From the NCBI RefSeq assembly GCF_016584665.1, contig NZ_BBJB01000012.1:1-64000 (forward strand): a stretch of DNA of 64,000 nucleotides, given 5' to 3'. The notes under the pieces are model-generated. The model was not told the DNA's origin. It saw only the letters and a list, made by a program, of their open reading frames with translations, and made no database searches. The translations under genes were made by a program, and so were the position numbers. Below are positions 52,427-61,431 of this stretch, in pieces. Position 1 is the stretch's first letter; each line of letters opens with the position of its first letter. The stretch comes from Pseudanabaena sp. lw0831 (GTDB lineage Bacteria; Cyanobacteriota; Cyanobacteriia; Pseudanabaenales; Pseudanabaenaceae).

Positions 52427-53566
52427 ATGTCAGAACTCGAACATTTACGAATTGCGATCGTCCATGAATGGTTTGTGACCTATGCAGGATCGGAGCGCGT
52501 AGTTGAGCAAATTTTAAATTTATTTCCCCATGCCGATCTGTTTGCGATCGTGGATTTTCTCAATGATTCTCAACGGGGCTTTATTCAAAACAAAAAAGTT
52601 ACAACTACTTTTATTCAAAAGCTTCCTTTCGCCAAAACGAAGTTTCGCCAATATTTGCCGCTTATGCCCTTAGCGATCGAGCAGCTAGATTTGTCAGCAT
52701 ATGACCTCATTATTTCTAGTTCCCATGCTGTAGCTAAAGGAGTTCTGACAGCACCGCATCAATTACATATTTCCTATGTGCATTCACCAATTCGCTATGC
52801 TTGGGATTTGCAACATCAATATTTAAAAGAGTCAAATTTAGAACGAGGTATTAAAAGCTGGATTGCGAGATGGATTTTGCATCAAATTAGGATGTGGGAT
52901 ACACGCACAGCCAACGGTGTTGATCTATTTATTGCTAATTCCAAATTTATTGCTCGTCGGATTCAGAAAGTCTATCGACGATCTTCAGAAGTAATCTATC
53001 CACCCGTGGATTTGCAAAATTATACACTTTGCGAACAAAAGCAGGATTTCTATCTCACCGCTTCACGGTTAGTTCCCTATAAACGGATTGATCTAATTGT
53101 GGAAGCATTTTCGCAAATGGGCGATCGCCAATTAATTGTGATTGGTGATGGCGAACAGATGGCAAAAATTCGCGCCAAATCAAGCAGTAATATCAAGTTC
53201 CTTGGGCATTTAGAGCCAGATTTATTACGTGGATACATGCAAAATGCTAAAGCCTTTGTATTTGCGTCCGAGGAGGATTTTGGGATTACGCCCGTAGAAG
53301 CTCAAGCTTGCGGTACGCCTGTAATTGCCTATGGTCGAGGTGGCGTGAGCGAATCAGTACGTGGCTTAGACTACGATCGCCCTACAGGTGTATTTTTTGC
53401 AGAACAGACGGTGATAAGTATCCGTGAAGCCGTGCTTGAGTTTGAAGAAAATAGCGATCTCATTTTACCTGCGACTTGTCACGAAAATGCGATGCGCTTC
53501 TCAACGGAGAAATTTCAAACAGAGTTTTTAGAATTTGTAGAACAGGCTTGGTGCGATCGCTCATAA
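52427..53566 (+). CDS. GT4-family glycosyltransferase
   Basis: A 379-residue GT-B enzyme: RIAIVHEWFVTYAGSERVVEQ at the N-terminus, SYVHSPIRYAWDL, YLTASRLVPYKRIDLIVEAF, and the EDFGITPVEAQACGTPVIAYGRGG donor-site loop (E-x7-E). Similar proteins transfer mannose or other sugars in polysaccharide or glycolipid synthesis. The ATG at 52427 is chosen because the longer frame from 52301 runs through the palindrome. No other polysaccharide genes are adjacent. Confidence 0.9.
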   Translation: MSELEHLRIAIVHEWFVTYAGSERVVEQILNLFPHADLFAIVDFLNDSQRGFIQNKKVTTTFIQKLPFAKTKFRQYLPLMPLAIEQLDLSAYDLIISSSHAVAKGVLTAPHQLHISYVHSPIRYAWDLQHQYLKESNLERGIKSWIARWILHQIRMWDTRTANGVDLFIANSKFIARRIQKVYRRSSEVIYPPVDLQNYTLCEQKQDFYLTASRLVPYKRIDLIVEAFSQMGDRQLIVIGDGEQMAKIRAKSSSNIKFLGHLEPDLLRGYMQNAKAFVFASEEDFGITPVEAQACGTPVIAYGRGGVSESVRGLDYDRPTGVFFAEQTVISIREAVLEFEENSDLILPATCHENAMRFSTEKFQTEFLEFVEQAWCDRS

Positions 53567-53593
53567 AAAAGGGCGCATTGCGCCCCTTTTTAT
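53563..53593. terminator. Bidirectional terminator between glycosyltransferase and prk
   Basis: Fourteen-base arms with one mismatch around ATT, core GGGCGC-ATT-GCGCCC, touching the stop codons of both convergent genes. Confidence 0.85.
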
Positions 53594-54499
53594 CTATGAT
53601 TTCAGCTTTTTCGATTCAATCAGCATTGAATCGATGAGTGGCTGGAGAATCAACTCCATCGCAAAGCCCATTTTGCCGCCAGGGACAACCAAAGTCGTAT
53701 GACGAGACATAAATGAATCATGGATCATATCGAGTAAGTATGGGAAATCAATCTTGAACTTCTCATGGAAGCAACGATTGGTATGGATGATCACGAAGCT
53801 TTCATCAAGGGTAGGAATATCGCGGCAGATGAAAGGATTGGAAGTATCAACGGTCGGAACACGCTGGAAGTTGATATGAGTATTGGAGAACTGAGGCGCG
53901 ATGTAGTTTACATAATCGGGCATCCGGCGCAAAATCGTATCAACGATCGCTTCTGCACTATAGCCACGTTCAGCATTATCACGATGAATTTTTTGAATCC
54001 ATTCCAAATTCACAATGGGAACTACACCCACCAATAAATCAACATACTTAGATACGTCAATATCTTTGGCAGCGATACCACCATGCAAACCTTCATAGAA
54101 AAGCATGTCTGTGCCAGATTCGATGCTTTCCCAAGGCGTGAATTCCCCAGGTTTTGCCTCAGTACCTAAACGACCATTGTGATGCTCGGCTTCCTCGGTA
54201 CTGTGGAGGTAGTAACGTCTTTGACCATTACCTGTCTCGCCATATTCTTTGAAGAGTGCTTCTAGTTTATCTAACACATTTGCTTCTAAGCCGAAGTGAC
54301 TCATGTTGCGCCCTTCAGCCGCAGCTTTTTTCATGACTTCACGCATCTCTAGACGGTTATATTTGTGATAGCTATCGCCTTCCACGATCGCTGCCTTAAT
54401 ATTTTCCAGCAAGAAGATATGTTCAAAAGCACGTTTAACGGTACTAGTACCAGCCCCTGACGAGCCTGTTACAGAAATAACTGGATGTTTTTTAGACAA
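53594..54499 (-). CDS. Phosphoribulokinase, proteobacterial (class I) type
   Basis: A 301-residue kinase that phosphorylates ribulose 5-phosphate in the Calvin cycle. The P-loop is SVTGSSGAGTSTVKRAF, followed by EGDSYHKYNRLEMRE, LFYEGLHGG, IGVVPI-like VGVVPIVNLEWIQKIHRD and PTVDTSNPF, all class I (CbbP/PrkA) hallmarks. The usual cyanobacterial enzyme is class II with a GDSGCGKSTF loop and regulatory cysteines, which are absent here. Start: TTG 54499 with AAGGAG seven bases upstream; the longer frame from 54619 has no such site. Probably acquired by transfer or serving as a second isoenzyme. Confidence 0.88.
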   Translation of the reverse strand: MSKKHPVISVTGSSGAGTSTVKRAFEHIFLLENIKAAIVEGDSYHKYNRLEMREVMKKAAAEGRNMSHFGLEANVLDKLEALFKEYGETGNGQRRYYLHSTEEAEHHNGRLGTEAKPGEFTPWESIESGTDMLFYEGLHGGIAAKDIDVSKYVDLLVGVVPIVNLEWIQKIHRDNAERGYSAEAIVDTILRRMPDYVNYIAPQFSNTHINFQRVPTVDTSNPFICRDIPTLDESFVIIHTNRCFHEKFKIDFPYLLDMIHDSFMSRHTTLVVPGGKMGFAMELILQPLIDSMLIESKKLKS

Positions 54500-54661
54500 A
54501 TTTTTTCTCCTTAATTTTATTTGATTTATGTGCTTTTTTATTAGCGTGAGTGCGATCGCTCGTAGACGAAGAGTCACAAAAAATCTTAAAACTACTATAC
54601 CTTTGTATATAGCGCCCAAGAAAGCAAAAAATGATCAACTTTTAGGGCAAAATTTGCAGAC

Positions 54662-55735
54662 ATGATTTCTGGTCTATCAAAATTACCGCAAAAATATGCT
54701 GAACCTTTAACTGTTGGCAATGTCATCCTCAAAAGTCGGGTGCTGCAATCGCCATTGTCAGGGGTGACGGATTTGGTATTTCGGCGGTTAGTAAGACGCT
54801 ATGCTCCCGATTCAATGCTATATACCGAGATGATCAGCGCTACGGATTTGCATCACAGGTCGGCTTTGCCAAAATTGATGGAAATCGATCGCCATGAAAC
54901 ACCAATTAGCATTCAGCTTTTTGATTGTCGCCCTGATTTCTTAGCAGAGGCGGCGCAAAAGGCAGTTGCCGAGGGTGCAGACACCGTAGACATTAATATG
55001 GGTTGCCCCGTCAATAAAATTACCAAAAAGGGCGGTGGCTCGTCTTTATTGCGTCAGCCTGAACTTGCCGCCCAAATTGTGCGATCGGTAGTTGGGGCTG
55101 TCGATATTCCTGTCACTGTAAAAACTCGTATCGGTTGGGACGATGCCGAAATTACGATTTTGGATTTTGCTAAGCGGATGGAGGATGCAGGTGCAAAGAT
55201 GATCACTGTCCACGCGAGGACGCGATCGCAGGGCTATACAGGTAACGCCAAGTGGGAATGGATTCGTAAGGTTAAAGAGGTACTGACGATTCCTGTAATT
55301 GCCAATGGTGATATTTTTTCAGTGGAGGCTGCGATCGCTTGTTTAGTGCAGACGGGCGCGGATGGGGTGATGTGTTCGCGGGGGACTTTGGGCTATCCGT
55401 TTTTGGTCGGCGAGGTCGATCATTTTTTGAAAACGGGTGAATATTTGCCGAAGCCAACTGCGATCAAATGTTTACAAGTGGCTAAAGAACATTTACAGGG
55501 GCTTTGGGACTACAAAGGTATACGCGGTATTCGTCAATCCCGTAAGCATATGACTTGGTATGCGAAGGGTTTTGTCGGTGCGGCGGCTTTGCGCGATCGC
55601 CTTTGTCGGATTGAGTCGGTGCAGGATGGCTTTGATTGTCTTGATGCTGCGATCGAGCAAATTGCTAATTTTCAAGGTGAGTTTCAGGCGATCTCACCTG
55701 AAGATATGGCAGAAATGATCGCCATGCAGCAATAA
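54662..55735 (+). CDS. dus: tRNA-dihydrouridine synthase
   Basis: A 357-residue FMN enzyme that reduces uridines in tRNA D-loops. Motifs: LQSPLSGVTDLVFRRLVRR, IQLFDCRPDFLAEAA, the catalytic Cys115 in DINMGCPVNKITKKGGGS, VKTRIGWDD, HARTRSQGYTG and MCSRGTLGYPFL. It is closest to the DusB type. Divergent from the phosphoribulokinase gene. Confidence 0.94.
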   Translation: MISGLSKLPQKYAEPLTVGNVILKSRVLQSPLSGVTDLVFRRLVRRYAPDSMLYTEMISATDLHHRSALPKLMEIDRHETPISIQLFDCRPDFLAEAAQKAVAEGADTVDINMGCPVNKITKKGGGSSLLRQPELAAQIVRSVVGAVDIPVTVKTRIGWDDAEITILDFAKRMEDAGAKMITVHARTRSQGYTGNAKWEWIRKVKEVLTIPVIANGDIFSVEAAIACLVQTGADGVMCSRGTLGYPFLVGEVDHFLKTGEYLPKPTAIKCLQVAKEHLQGLWDYKGIRGIRQSRKHMTWYAKGFVGAAALRDRLCRIESVQDGFDCLDAAIEQIANFQGEFQAISPEDMAEMIAMQQ

Positions 55736-55743
55736 TAAAAATC

Positions 55744-55797
55744 AAGAATCATTTTTTGTGAGGGCGGCTTTGCCGCCCTTACAAAAAATGGATTCTT
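55744..55797. terminator. Palindromic terminator after dus
   Basis: Arms of about 24 bases around TTT, core GAGGGCGGC-TTT-GCCGCCCTT, starting nine bases after the dus stop. Confidence 0.85.
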
Positions 55798-55846
55798 TCA
55801 CTGTGCGAAGCACGGCGCAAATCACCTAACTTTATCAAGAAGCATC

Positions 55847-56977
55847 ATGCAACAAATATTTAGCCGTCGTAATTTGCGCCTGTTTATCACCATCTTTGTA
55901 GCAACAGTGCTGTTGTTTGCGTTGGGATGGTTTATATTTTTGCGACCCTCCGTCACAAGCCTCAATAAAACTGCTCAAACGGCTGGTTCTAGCCTTCAGA
56001 ATATTACCCTCACTGAATTTGATGCTAATGGGAAGCTGCTCTGGGAAATTCAAGCTAAACGTGCTACCTATCGAGAAGATCGCAAAATTGCTGATGTCGA
56101 AGATGTAAAAGGGAAATTTTATCGTGATGGTGAACCACTTATGGAAGCAACTGGCAATAAAGGCACTATTGACCAAGCCAGTAAAGCAATTTCGCTTGAG
56201 GGAAATATTAGGGCGATCGCAGTTCAAGAAAAGATCAATATGAAAGCCGATCGCATGGTCTGGCAATCAGAGGAAGATCTGCTCAAGGCTACTGGCAATA
56301 TCCAAATTGATAAACCTGAAGACAAGCTGACCATGACGGGCAAGGAATTAACAGCTAAACCCAGTGTCAATCTGTATAGCATGGAGAAGCAAGTAGTTGT
56401 GGTTGCGGTAGAGCCACCTTTAGAAATGAAGAGTGAGAAAGTTACTTGGGATGCGAAGCGCGATCGCGTGTTTACTGATGTTCCTATTTCTGTGATCCAA
56501 GTCAAAGATAAATTGCAACTAACTGCAAAAAAAGGTGATTGGGATATTCAGAAAAAGGAAGTTACTTTCACTGGTGATATCAAAGCCAAAGATCCAAAAC
56601 TAGATGTTGACCTTGAGGCTGCTCAGGCAGTTTGGAATCTTGAGAAAAAGTTGGTAACTCTACCAGTTCCTTTTACAGGAACGAGTAAGAGTCGTGGGAT
56701 TGTCGTCAAGGCTCAGAAAGGAGAAGCCCAAGTAGAAAAAGAGCAGATTAATCTCATCGGGGAAGTATCTGCAAGTTTTAGTTCTACTCAAGGTGTGGTT
56801 AATGCCGATAAGGTGGAATGGTTGATTCCGACGAAAATGATTACGGCTAATGGCAATATCGTCTATCAACAGCCCGATAAAAATCTCAATGTGAGAGGCG
56901 ATCGCGCTGTAGCAAATCTCGAATTGCAGACTGTCACGGTCACAGGAGCAAATGTCCTTTCAACATTAAATCCTTAA
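55847..56977 (+). CDS. lptC: LptC/LptA-like lipopolysaccharide export protein
   Basis: A 376-residue protein with one N-terminal membrane anchor (LFITIFVATVLLFALGWFIF) and a long periplasmic part of OstA/LptC beta-jellyroll repeats (TEFDANGKLLWEIQAKRA, then several GNIQIDKPEDKLTMTGKEL-type units). Cyanobacterial LptC is longer than the roughly 190-residue proteobacterial form and may span much of the periplasm. It takes LPS from LptBFG to LptA/D. No other lpt genes are adjacent. Confidence 0.85.
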   Translation: MQQIFSRRNLRLFITIFVATVLLFALGWFIFLRPSVTSLNKTAQTAGSSLQNITLTEFDANGKLLWEIQAKRATYREDRKIADVEDVKGKFYRDGEPLMEATGNKGTIDQASKAISLEGNIRAIAVQEKINMKADRMVWQSEEDLLKATGNIQIDKPEDKLTMTGKELTAKPSVNLYSMEKQVVVVAVEPPLEMKSEKVTWDAKRDRVFTDVPISVIQVKDKLQLTAKKGDWDIQKKEVTFTGDIKAKDPKLDVDLEAAQAVWNLEKKLVTLPVPFTGTSKSRGIVVKAQKGEAQVEKEQINLIGEVSASFSSTQGVVNADKVEWLIPTKMITANGNIVYQQPDKNLNVRGDRAVANLELQTVTVTGANVLSTLNP

Positions 56978-57075
56978 GAAACATTTACAGCGATTTGCTA
57001 CGATCCTCCCAGCCCTTACAGCGCTTTGCGCTCAAACCCAGACCAAAATCTCTTGTGGTTCGTTTAACCACGCCC

Positions 57076-57828
57076 CTACAAAATCGTTTCAACGTCATTA
57101 TCTGTAGACTCAACTCCTAATTGACGCAACTTTTCGGCGAGGCGATCGGCTCTGGCTTTTTCCACTTGCGCCCTTTGCTCGGCTTCTTGAGCTTGTTTAT
57201 TGGCTTCTTTAGCTTGTTTAGTTGCTTCCTGCGAAGCTAGTAGTAACTCATCAGGAGTGAGCAATTTTTGATTGTTATCTAATCGATAAATGCCGATCAA
57301 ATAGCCTTCTGCTTGAAATCGCAACTGTAGAACTTCGCTACAATTATCTGTAATCGGTCTATATAAGCCTTCGTCACTGAGTCGATAGCCACGCAACTGT
57401 TCAGCAATCCAATCGCCATAGGGGTCAAACATCCAATATTCCTTGACTCCTAGCTGCTCATACAACATCTTTTTAAAGTTCCAATCAGTTTCTTTAGTAC
57501 CTGCGGAGGTCATCTCAAAAATGATGGCAGGAGTTTGTTGACCTTCCCATAGTTTGTAGTTGCCATAGAGCTTTACTGGAATGTCGAAGACCACCATCAC
57601 ATCAGGCGCGACTCTCGCCATGGGCTTTTTTTCGATGTAATAAAAAAACTGATTCGCAAAAACAACAGCTTGTTTGCCTGTCAGATATTGCGAGAAAATA
57701 CTCAGGGTAGTTAAGATTGCCCAAATATGTTCCTGTGTTTCTGCCAAGGGTTCACCGTCTGATGTGGGATAGGTTATCTCTGCGTCTATTGATTTGGCAA
57801 GCGATCTCTGCTCTGTGATGGCTACCAT
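57076..57828 (-). CDS. Uma2 family (DUF820) putative endonuclease
   Basis: A 250-residue protein with the Uma2 core (MARVAPDVMVVFDIP, TPAIIFEMTSAGTK, KKMLYEQLGVKEYWMFDPYGDW) and a C-terminal coiled coil built from heptads of K-Q-A-x-E-A (200-240). Shares the PTSDGEPLAETQEH-type N-terminus with the copy at 3963. Predicted nuclease, role unknown. Confidence 0.85.
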   Translation of the reverse strand: MVAITEQRSLAKSIDAEITYPTSDGEPLAETQEHIWAILTTLSIFSQYLTGKQAVVFANQFFYYIEKKPMARVAPDVMVVFDIPVKLYGNYKLWEGQQTPAIIFEMTSAGTKETDWNFKKMLYEQLGVKEYWMFDPYGDWIAEQLRGYRLSDEGLYRPITDNCSEVLQLRFQAEGYLIGIYRLDNNQKLLTPDELLLASQEATKQAKEANKQAQEAEQRAQVEKARADRLAEKLRQLGVESTDNDVETIL

Positions 57829-57984
57829 GGTTATTGCCTCAATGAGGATGTACTAGGATTATAGGCTATTAGCTTTTCACTTTGAGGAGATTAGGAGTTT
57901 CTTTCTGCATTTCTGCCGCGCACCGCTAATTATTAGCTCGACAACACCTATTCATCTGGTGGGAAGGGAATAACCTCTATCTGT

Positions 57985-60900
57985 CTACAGTCCATTCCCG
58001 ATCGCAAAAAATGCTGACCAGTAGAAAGGATGATTATATTGGGGTGATTTGATCAGAGCAACTTGCGCTCTATGTAGAGCCTCAGTGGATGTAACATCGC
58101 CTTTTTTGAGTTCATCATAAAAAGCTGCCATTAATGCTTGAGTTCCATCATCATCAACTTTCCAAAGAGAGGCGATCGCATTTTTTGCTCCTGCTTTCTG
58201 GACTTGATAGCCAAATCCCAATATTTCTACTCCATCGCCAAGCTTACCAACTCCAGTCTCACAAGCACTCAACATAATCAAATCTATATTCGGAATCTGC
58301 CATTCAGAAATTTCATTGAGCTTGATTTTGTCGCCATTGCCAAAAATGATGAATGAATTGTCGGGTGTACCTGTGTTAAACGATGCATGGGTAGCAAGGT
58401 GAAGAATATTATGATTTTTGAATTGAGATTCGATCTCTTGGCGACTAAAACCTTCTTCGGTTAAGATGACTGAGTTTTGAAATGAATTTGCGATCGCTTG
58501 AACTTCTATAAGTGTGGCAGGTAAGGGCTTTTGTCGAAACTTTTCCTCGCCTGCTTTGCCGCCAAATGCTCCTGCGAGGATGTTGGGTTGAGTATTTAGC
58601 TTTGGTGAAAAGTCGAAGAGGCTGTAGGCGATCAGATTACTAATGCGGTATTTCTCTGCTAGCCATTGTTTCCCGTCATAGAGTGCGGCAAGGGGAATAT
58701 AGCGCAAGATGCCATCGGGTGCGTAGAGAATTGTGGTAGTTTTGGCTTGGGTGAGGTCGGCTTCGATGGGTTTAATCAGCAATTTGTAGAGTTGCGTCGC
58801 AGGTTCTTTGACATCTTCGGAACCAGCATCAAGGAGTCCAGATCTAAAATCAATCACTGGGGTTTCTAGTTCTTTTTGCGAGATTTTGACGGTGCGGCTG
58901 ATGGGGATGGTGTTGGGTGAGAAGAGGATGATTTCTATGCGATCGCTAAGAATCAACGGATAAAGTAAGACTGTTCCTTGAGGGATTTTTTGGAGATAGT
59001 CGGGTACTTTATTGATTTCAGATTTGGGAAGTTGTTGTATCTGCTTAGCAAGTTGGCTGTTAATTTCAGGGCTATTCTCAAAGTTAACTGCTAACAGCTT
59101 ATCGCTAATAGATTTCTCTGGTTCTAAAAGTCGGACACCTTGCGCCGATCTCTCACTGCCTTTGATGTTTTTGAGATAGTCTTCGAGTTCTTGGACTTTG
59201 AGGAGATCGAGGACTTGCAGGGCTTCGATGATGCGGTCTTGTTGGAGGAGGAGGTTTGCGAGGTTGCGATAGCGTTTTGCTACGGTATCTAAATAGGATT
59301 TTTGTTCTTCTTTGTTAAGTCCGCGTATGTCTTTGCGGATGGATTCAGTAACGTTGATGGATTGTTTGTAAGAGAGAATAGCTAGTTCGGGTTGGTTAAG
59401 TTTATTAAAGGATATGCCCAGATTATTGAGCGATATTGCTTCACCACTGCGATCACCGATTTGCTTTGTGATCGCTAAGGATTGCTGATAGAAATTAATG
59501 GCTCTTTGGGACTGTCCGAGTTTTCTGTATACGCTACCCAGATTATTGAGTGACCTTGCTTCAACATTGCGATCTCCGATTTGCTTTAGAATTACTAAAG
59601 ACTTCTGATAGAGATCAATGGCTTTCTGGTAGTGTCCGAGACTATCGTATGCACTTCCCAGATTATTGAGAGATGTAGCTTCACCATTGCGATCGCCGAT
59701 TTGTTTTTTGATCGCTAAGGATTGCTGATAGAAATCAATGGCTTTCTGGTACTGTCCGAGGCTGTCGTATGCAAGTCCCAAATTATTGAGTGATCTTGCT
59801 TCACCATTGCGATCACCGATTTGCTTTTGGATTGCTAAGGATTGCTGATAGAAATCAATGGCTTTCTGGTACTGTCCGAGACTGTCGTATGTAAGTCCTA
59901 AATTATTGAGTGATTTTGCTTCACCATTGCGATCGCCGATTTGCTTTTGGATTGCTAAGGATTGCTGATAGAAATCAATTGCCTTCTGATACTGTCCAAG
60001 ATTGTTGTATGCACCACCCAGACTATTGAGCGATGTAGCTTCACCATTACGATCGCCAATTTGCTTTTGGAGCGCTAAGGATTGCTGATAGAAATCAATT
60101 GCCTTCTGGTACTGGCCAAGGCTGTTGTATGCAAGTCCCAAATTATTGAGAGATGTAGCTTCACCATTGCGATTACCGATTTGCTTTGTGAGCACTAAGG
60201 ATTGCTGATAGAAATCAATAGCTTTCTGGTACTGTCCGAGAGCGCTGTATGCAGCACCCAGATTATTGAGTGACGATGCTTCACCATTGAGATCGCCGAT
60301 TTGCTTTTTGATCGCTAAGGATTGCTGATAGAAATCAATTGCTTTCTGGTACTGTCCGAGATTATCGTATGCATTCCCCAGATTATTGATTGATGTAGCT
60401 TCACCATTGCGATCGCCGATTTGTATTTTGAGCACTAAGGATTGCTGATAGAAATCAATTGCTTTCTGGTATTGTCCAAGATAGTTGTATGCAAGTCCTA
60501 GATTATTGAGCGACGTAGCTTCACCATTGCGGTTACCGATTTGCTTTAGGATCGCTAAGGATTGCTGATAGAAATCAATTGCCTTCTGGTACTGTCCGAG
60601 ATTCCTGTATGCAAGTCCCAAATTATTGAGCGACGTAGCTTCACCATTGCGGTTACCGATTTGCTTTAGGATCGCTAAGGATTGCTGATAGAAATCAATT
60701 GCTTTCTGGTACTGTCCAAGACTGCCGTATACAGCACCCAAATTATTGAGTGACCCTGCTTCACCATTGCGATCACCGATTTGCTTTGTGATCACTAAAG
60801 ATTGCTGATAGAGGTCAATTGCTTTCTGATACCCTCCAAGACTGTCGTATACACTTCCTAAATTATTGAGTAACGTTGTCTCACCATTGCGATCTTTAAT

Positions 60901-61110
60901 TTCTCGATAAATTTGTAAGGCTTGCTCCAATGATTGAAAGGCTTCTCTATATTGACTCTTGTAATATTGCTGATTCCCTAACTTCATTAGCCGATCTGCT
61001 TCTGCTTTACGGGCTTGTGTTGTTTGCGCTTGGACGCTATCACTCATCACTATCTGCACTTGCCCACAAGCCAAAAAAGTCAACATCGCAATACCGACAA
61101 CCTTATTCAT
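57985..61110 (-). CDS. TPR-CHAT protein (exported caspase-family peptidase)
   Basis: A 1041-residue protein. A signal peptide (1-29, ending VQAQ) is followed by 14 TPR units of exactly 40 residues (34-593), of the kinesin light-chain type with the repeated NNLG...LGQYQKAIDFYQQSL. The C-terminal CHAT domain (about 720-1040) has the caspase dyad His908 (LHLATHAS) and Cys950 (LSACETGVG), both intact. CHAT proteins are proteases, some activated by partner binding to the TPRs. Export sets this one apart from cytoplasmic defence caspases. The repeats are nearly identical at DNA level. Confidence 0.93.
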   Translation of the reverse strand: MNKVVGIAMLTFLACGQVQIVMSDSVQAQTTQARKAEADRLMKLGNQQYYKSQYREAFQSLEQALQIYREIKDRNGETTLLNNLGSVYDSLGGYQKAIDLYQQSLVITKQIGDRNGEAGSLNNLGAVYGSLGQYQKAIDFYQQSLAILKQIGNRNGEATSLNNLGLAYRNLGQYQKAIDFYQQSLAILKQIGNRNGEATSLNNLGLAYNYLGQYQKAIDFYQQSLVLKIQIGDRNGEATSINNLGNAYDNLGQYQKAIDFYQQSLAIKKQIGDLNGEASSLNNLGAAYSALGQYQKAIDFYQQSLVLTKQIGNRNGEATSLNNLGLAYNSLGQYQKAIDFYQQSLALQKQIGDRNGEATSLNSLGGAYNNLGQYQKAIDFYQQSLAIQKQIGDRNGEAKSLNNLGLTYDSLGQYQKAIDFYQQSLAIQKQIGDRNGEARSLNNLGLAYDSLGQYQKAIDFYQQSLAIKKQIGDRNGEATSLNNLGSAYDSLGHYQKAIDLYQKSLVILKQIGDRNVEARSLNNLGSVYRKLGQSQRAINFYQQSLAITKQIGDRSGEAISLNNLGISFNKLNQPELAILSYKQSINVTESIRKDIRGLNKEEQKSYLDTVAKRYRNLANLLLQQDRIIEALQVLDLLKVQELEDYLKNIKGSERSAQGVRLLEPEKSISDKLLAVNFENSPEINSQLAKQIQQLPKSEINKVPDYLQKIPQGTVLLYPLILSDRIEIILFSPNTIPISRTVKISQKELETPVIDFRSGLLDAGSEDVKEPATQLYKLLIKPIEADLTQAKTTTILYAPDGILRYIPLAALYDGKQWLAEKYRISNLIAYSLFDFSPKLNTQPNILAGAFGGKAGEEKFRQKPLPATLIEVQAIANSFQNSVILTEEGFSRQEIESQFKNHNILHLATHASFNTGTPDNSFIIFGNGDKIKLNEISEWQIPNIDLIMLSACETGVGKLGDGVEILGFGYQVQKAGAKNAIASLWKVDDDGTQALMAAFYDELKKGDVTSTEALHRAQVALIKSPQYNHPFYWSAFFAIGNGL
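59332..61011 (-). repeat. Fourteen tandem 120-bp units encoding TPRs
   Basis: Period exactly 120 bp; the central ten units share most bases (for example AAGGATTGCTGATAGAAATC recurs). The outermost units are more diverged. Such homogeneity points to recent unequal recombination or selection for uniformity. Confidence 0.9.
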
Positions 61111-61209
61111 CGCCCAAACCTCACATTTACATCAAAACCCGCAGTTACCTACCAGCCAGAATAAAGCGATATTCCCTAAAACAGGGACTCGTTTCAAAAA
61201 ATATAACCA
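61103..61209. repeat. Direct repeat copy A at the TPR-CHAT start
   Basis: Begins at the TPR-CHAT start codon region (TTATTCATCG) and includes CACATTTACATCAAAACCCG. The part from 61115 matches 61297-61390, and the part 61103-61141 matches 62281-62322. Confidence 0.85.
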
Positions 61210-61296
61210 AATATTCACCAATTCCCCGTAGGGGTGTAGCATTTCCGCCACCATTTACGCATATCGACGCAATTAGCGATCGGTATTGCGATCGCT

Positions 61297-61390
61297 CAAA
61301 CCTCACATTTACATCAAAATCCGCAATGACATACCAGCCAGAATAAAGCAATATTCCCCAAACAGGTATTCGGTACAAAAAGCATAACCA
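61297..61390. repeat. Direct repeat copy B
   Basis: About 94 bp, close to 61115-61209 (shared CTCACATTTACATCAAAA and ACCAGCCAGAATAAAGC). The rest of the 61111-61431 gap holds a 32-bp segment (61235-61266) that recurs at 62323-62361 and no gene. Confidence 0.85.
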
Positions 61391-61431
61391 ACCCAAAATG
61401 ATATATTCATTTGAAATGATCAAACCCAGCA

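Noticed and set aside
54500-54619. N-terminal extension of phosphoribulokinase
   Set aside because: Class I enzymes begin with SKKHPVISVTG; TTG 54499 has AAGGAG upstream while the extension has no ribosome site and is not conserved.
59332-61011. CRISPR array
   Set aside because: The 120-bp periodic units are coding TPR repeats without spacers; the 54-bp tandem at 468-575 also has no spacer structure. No cas genes are present.
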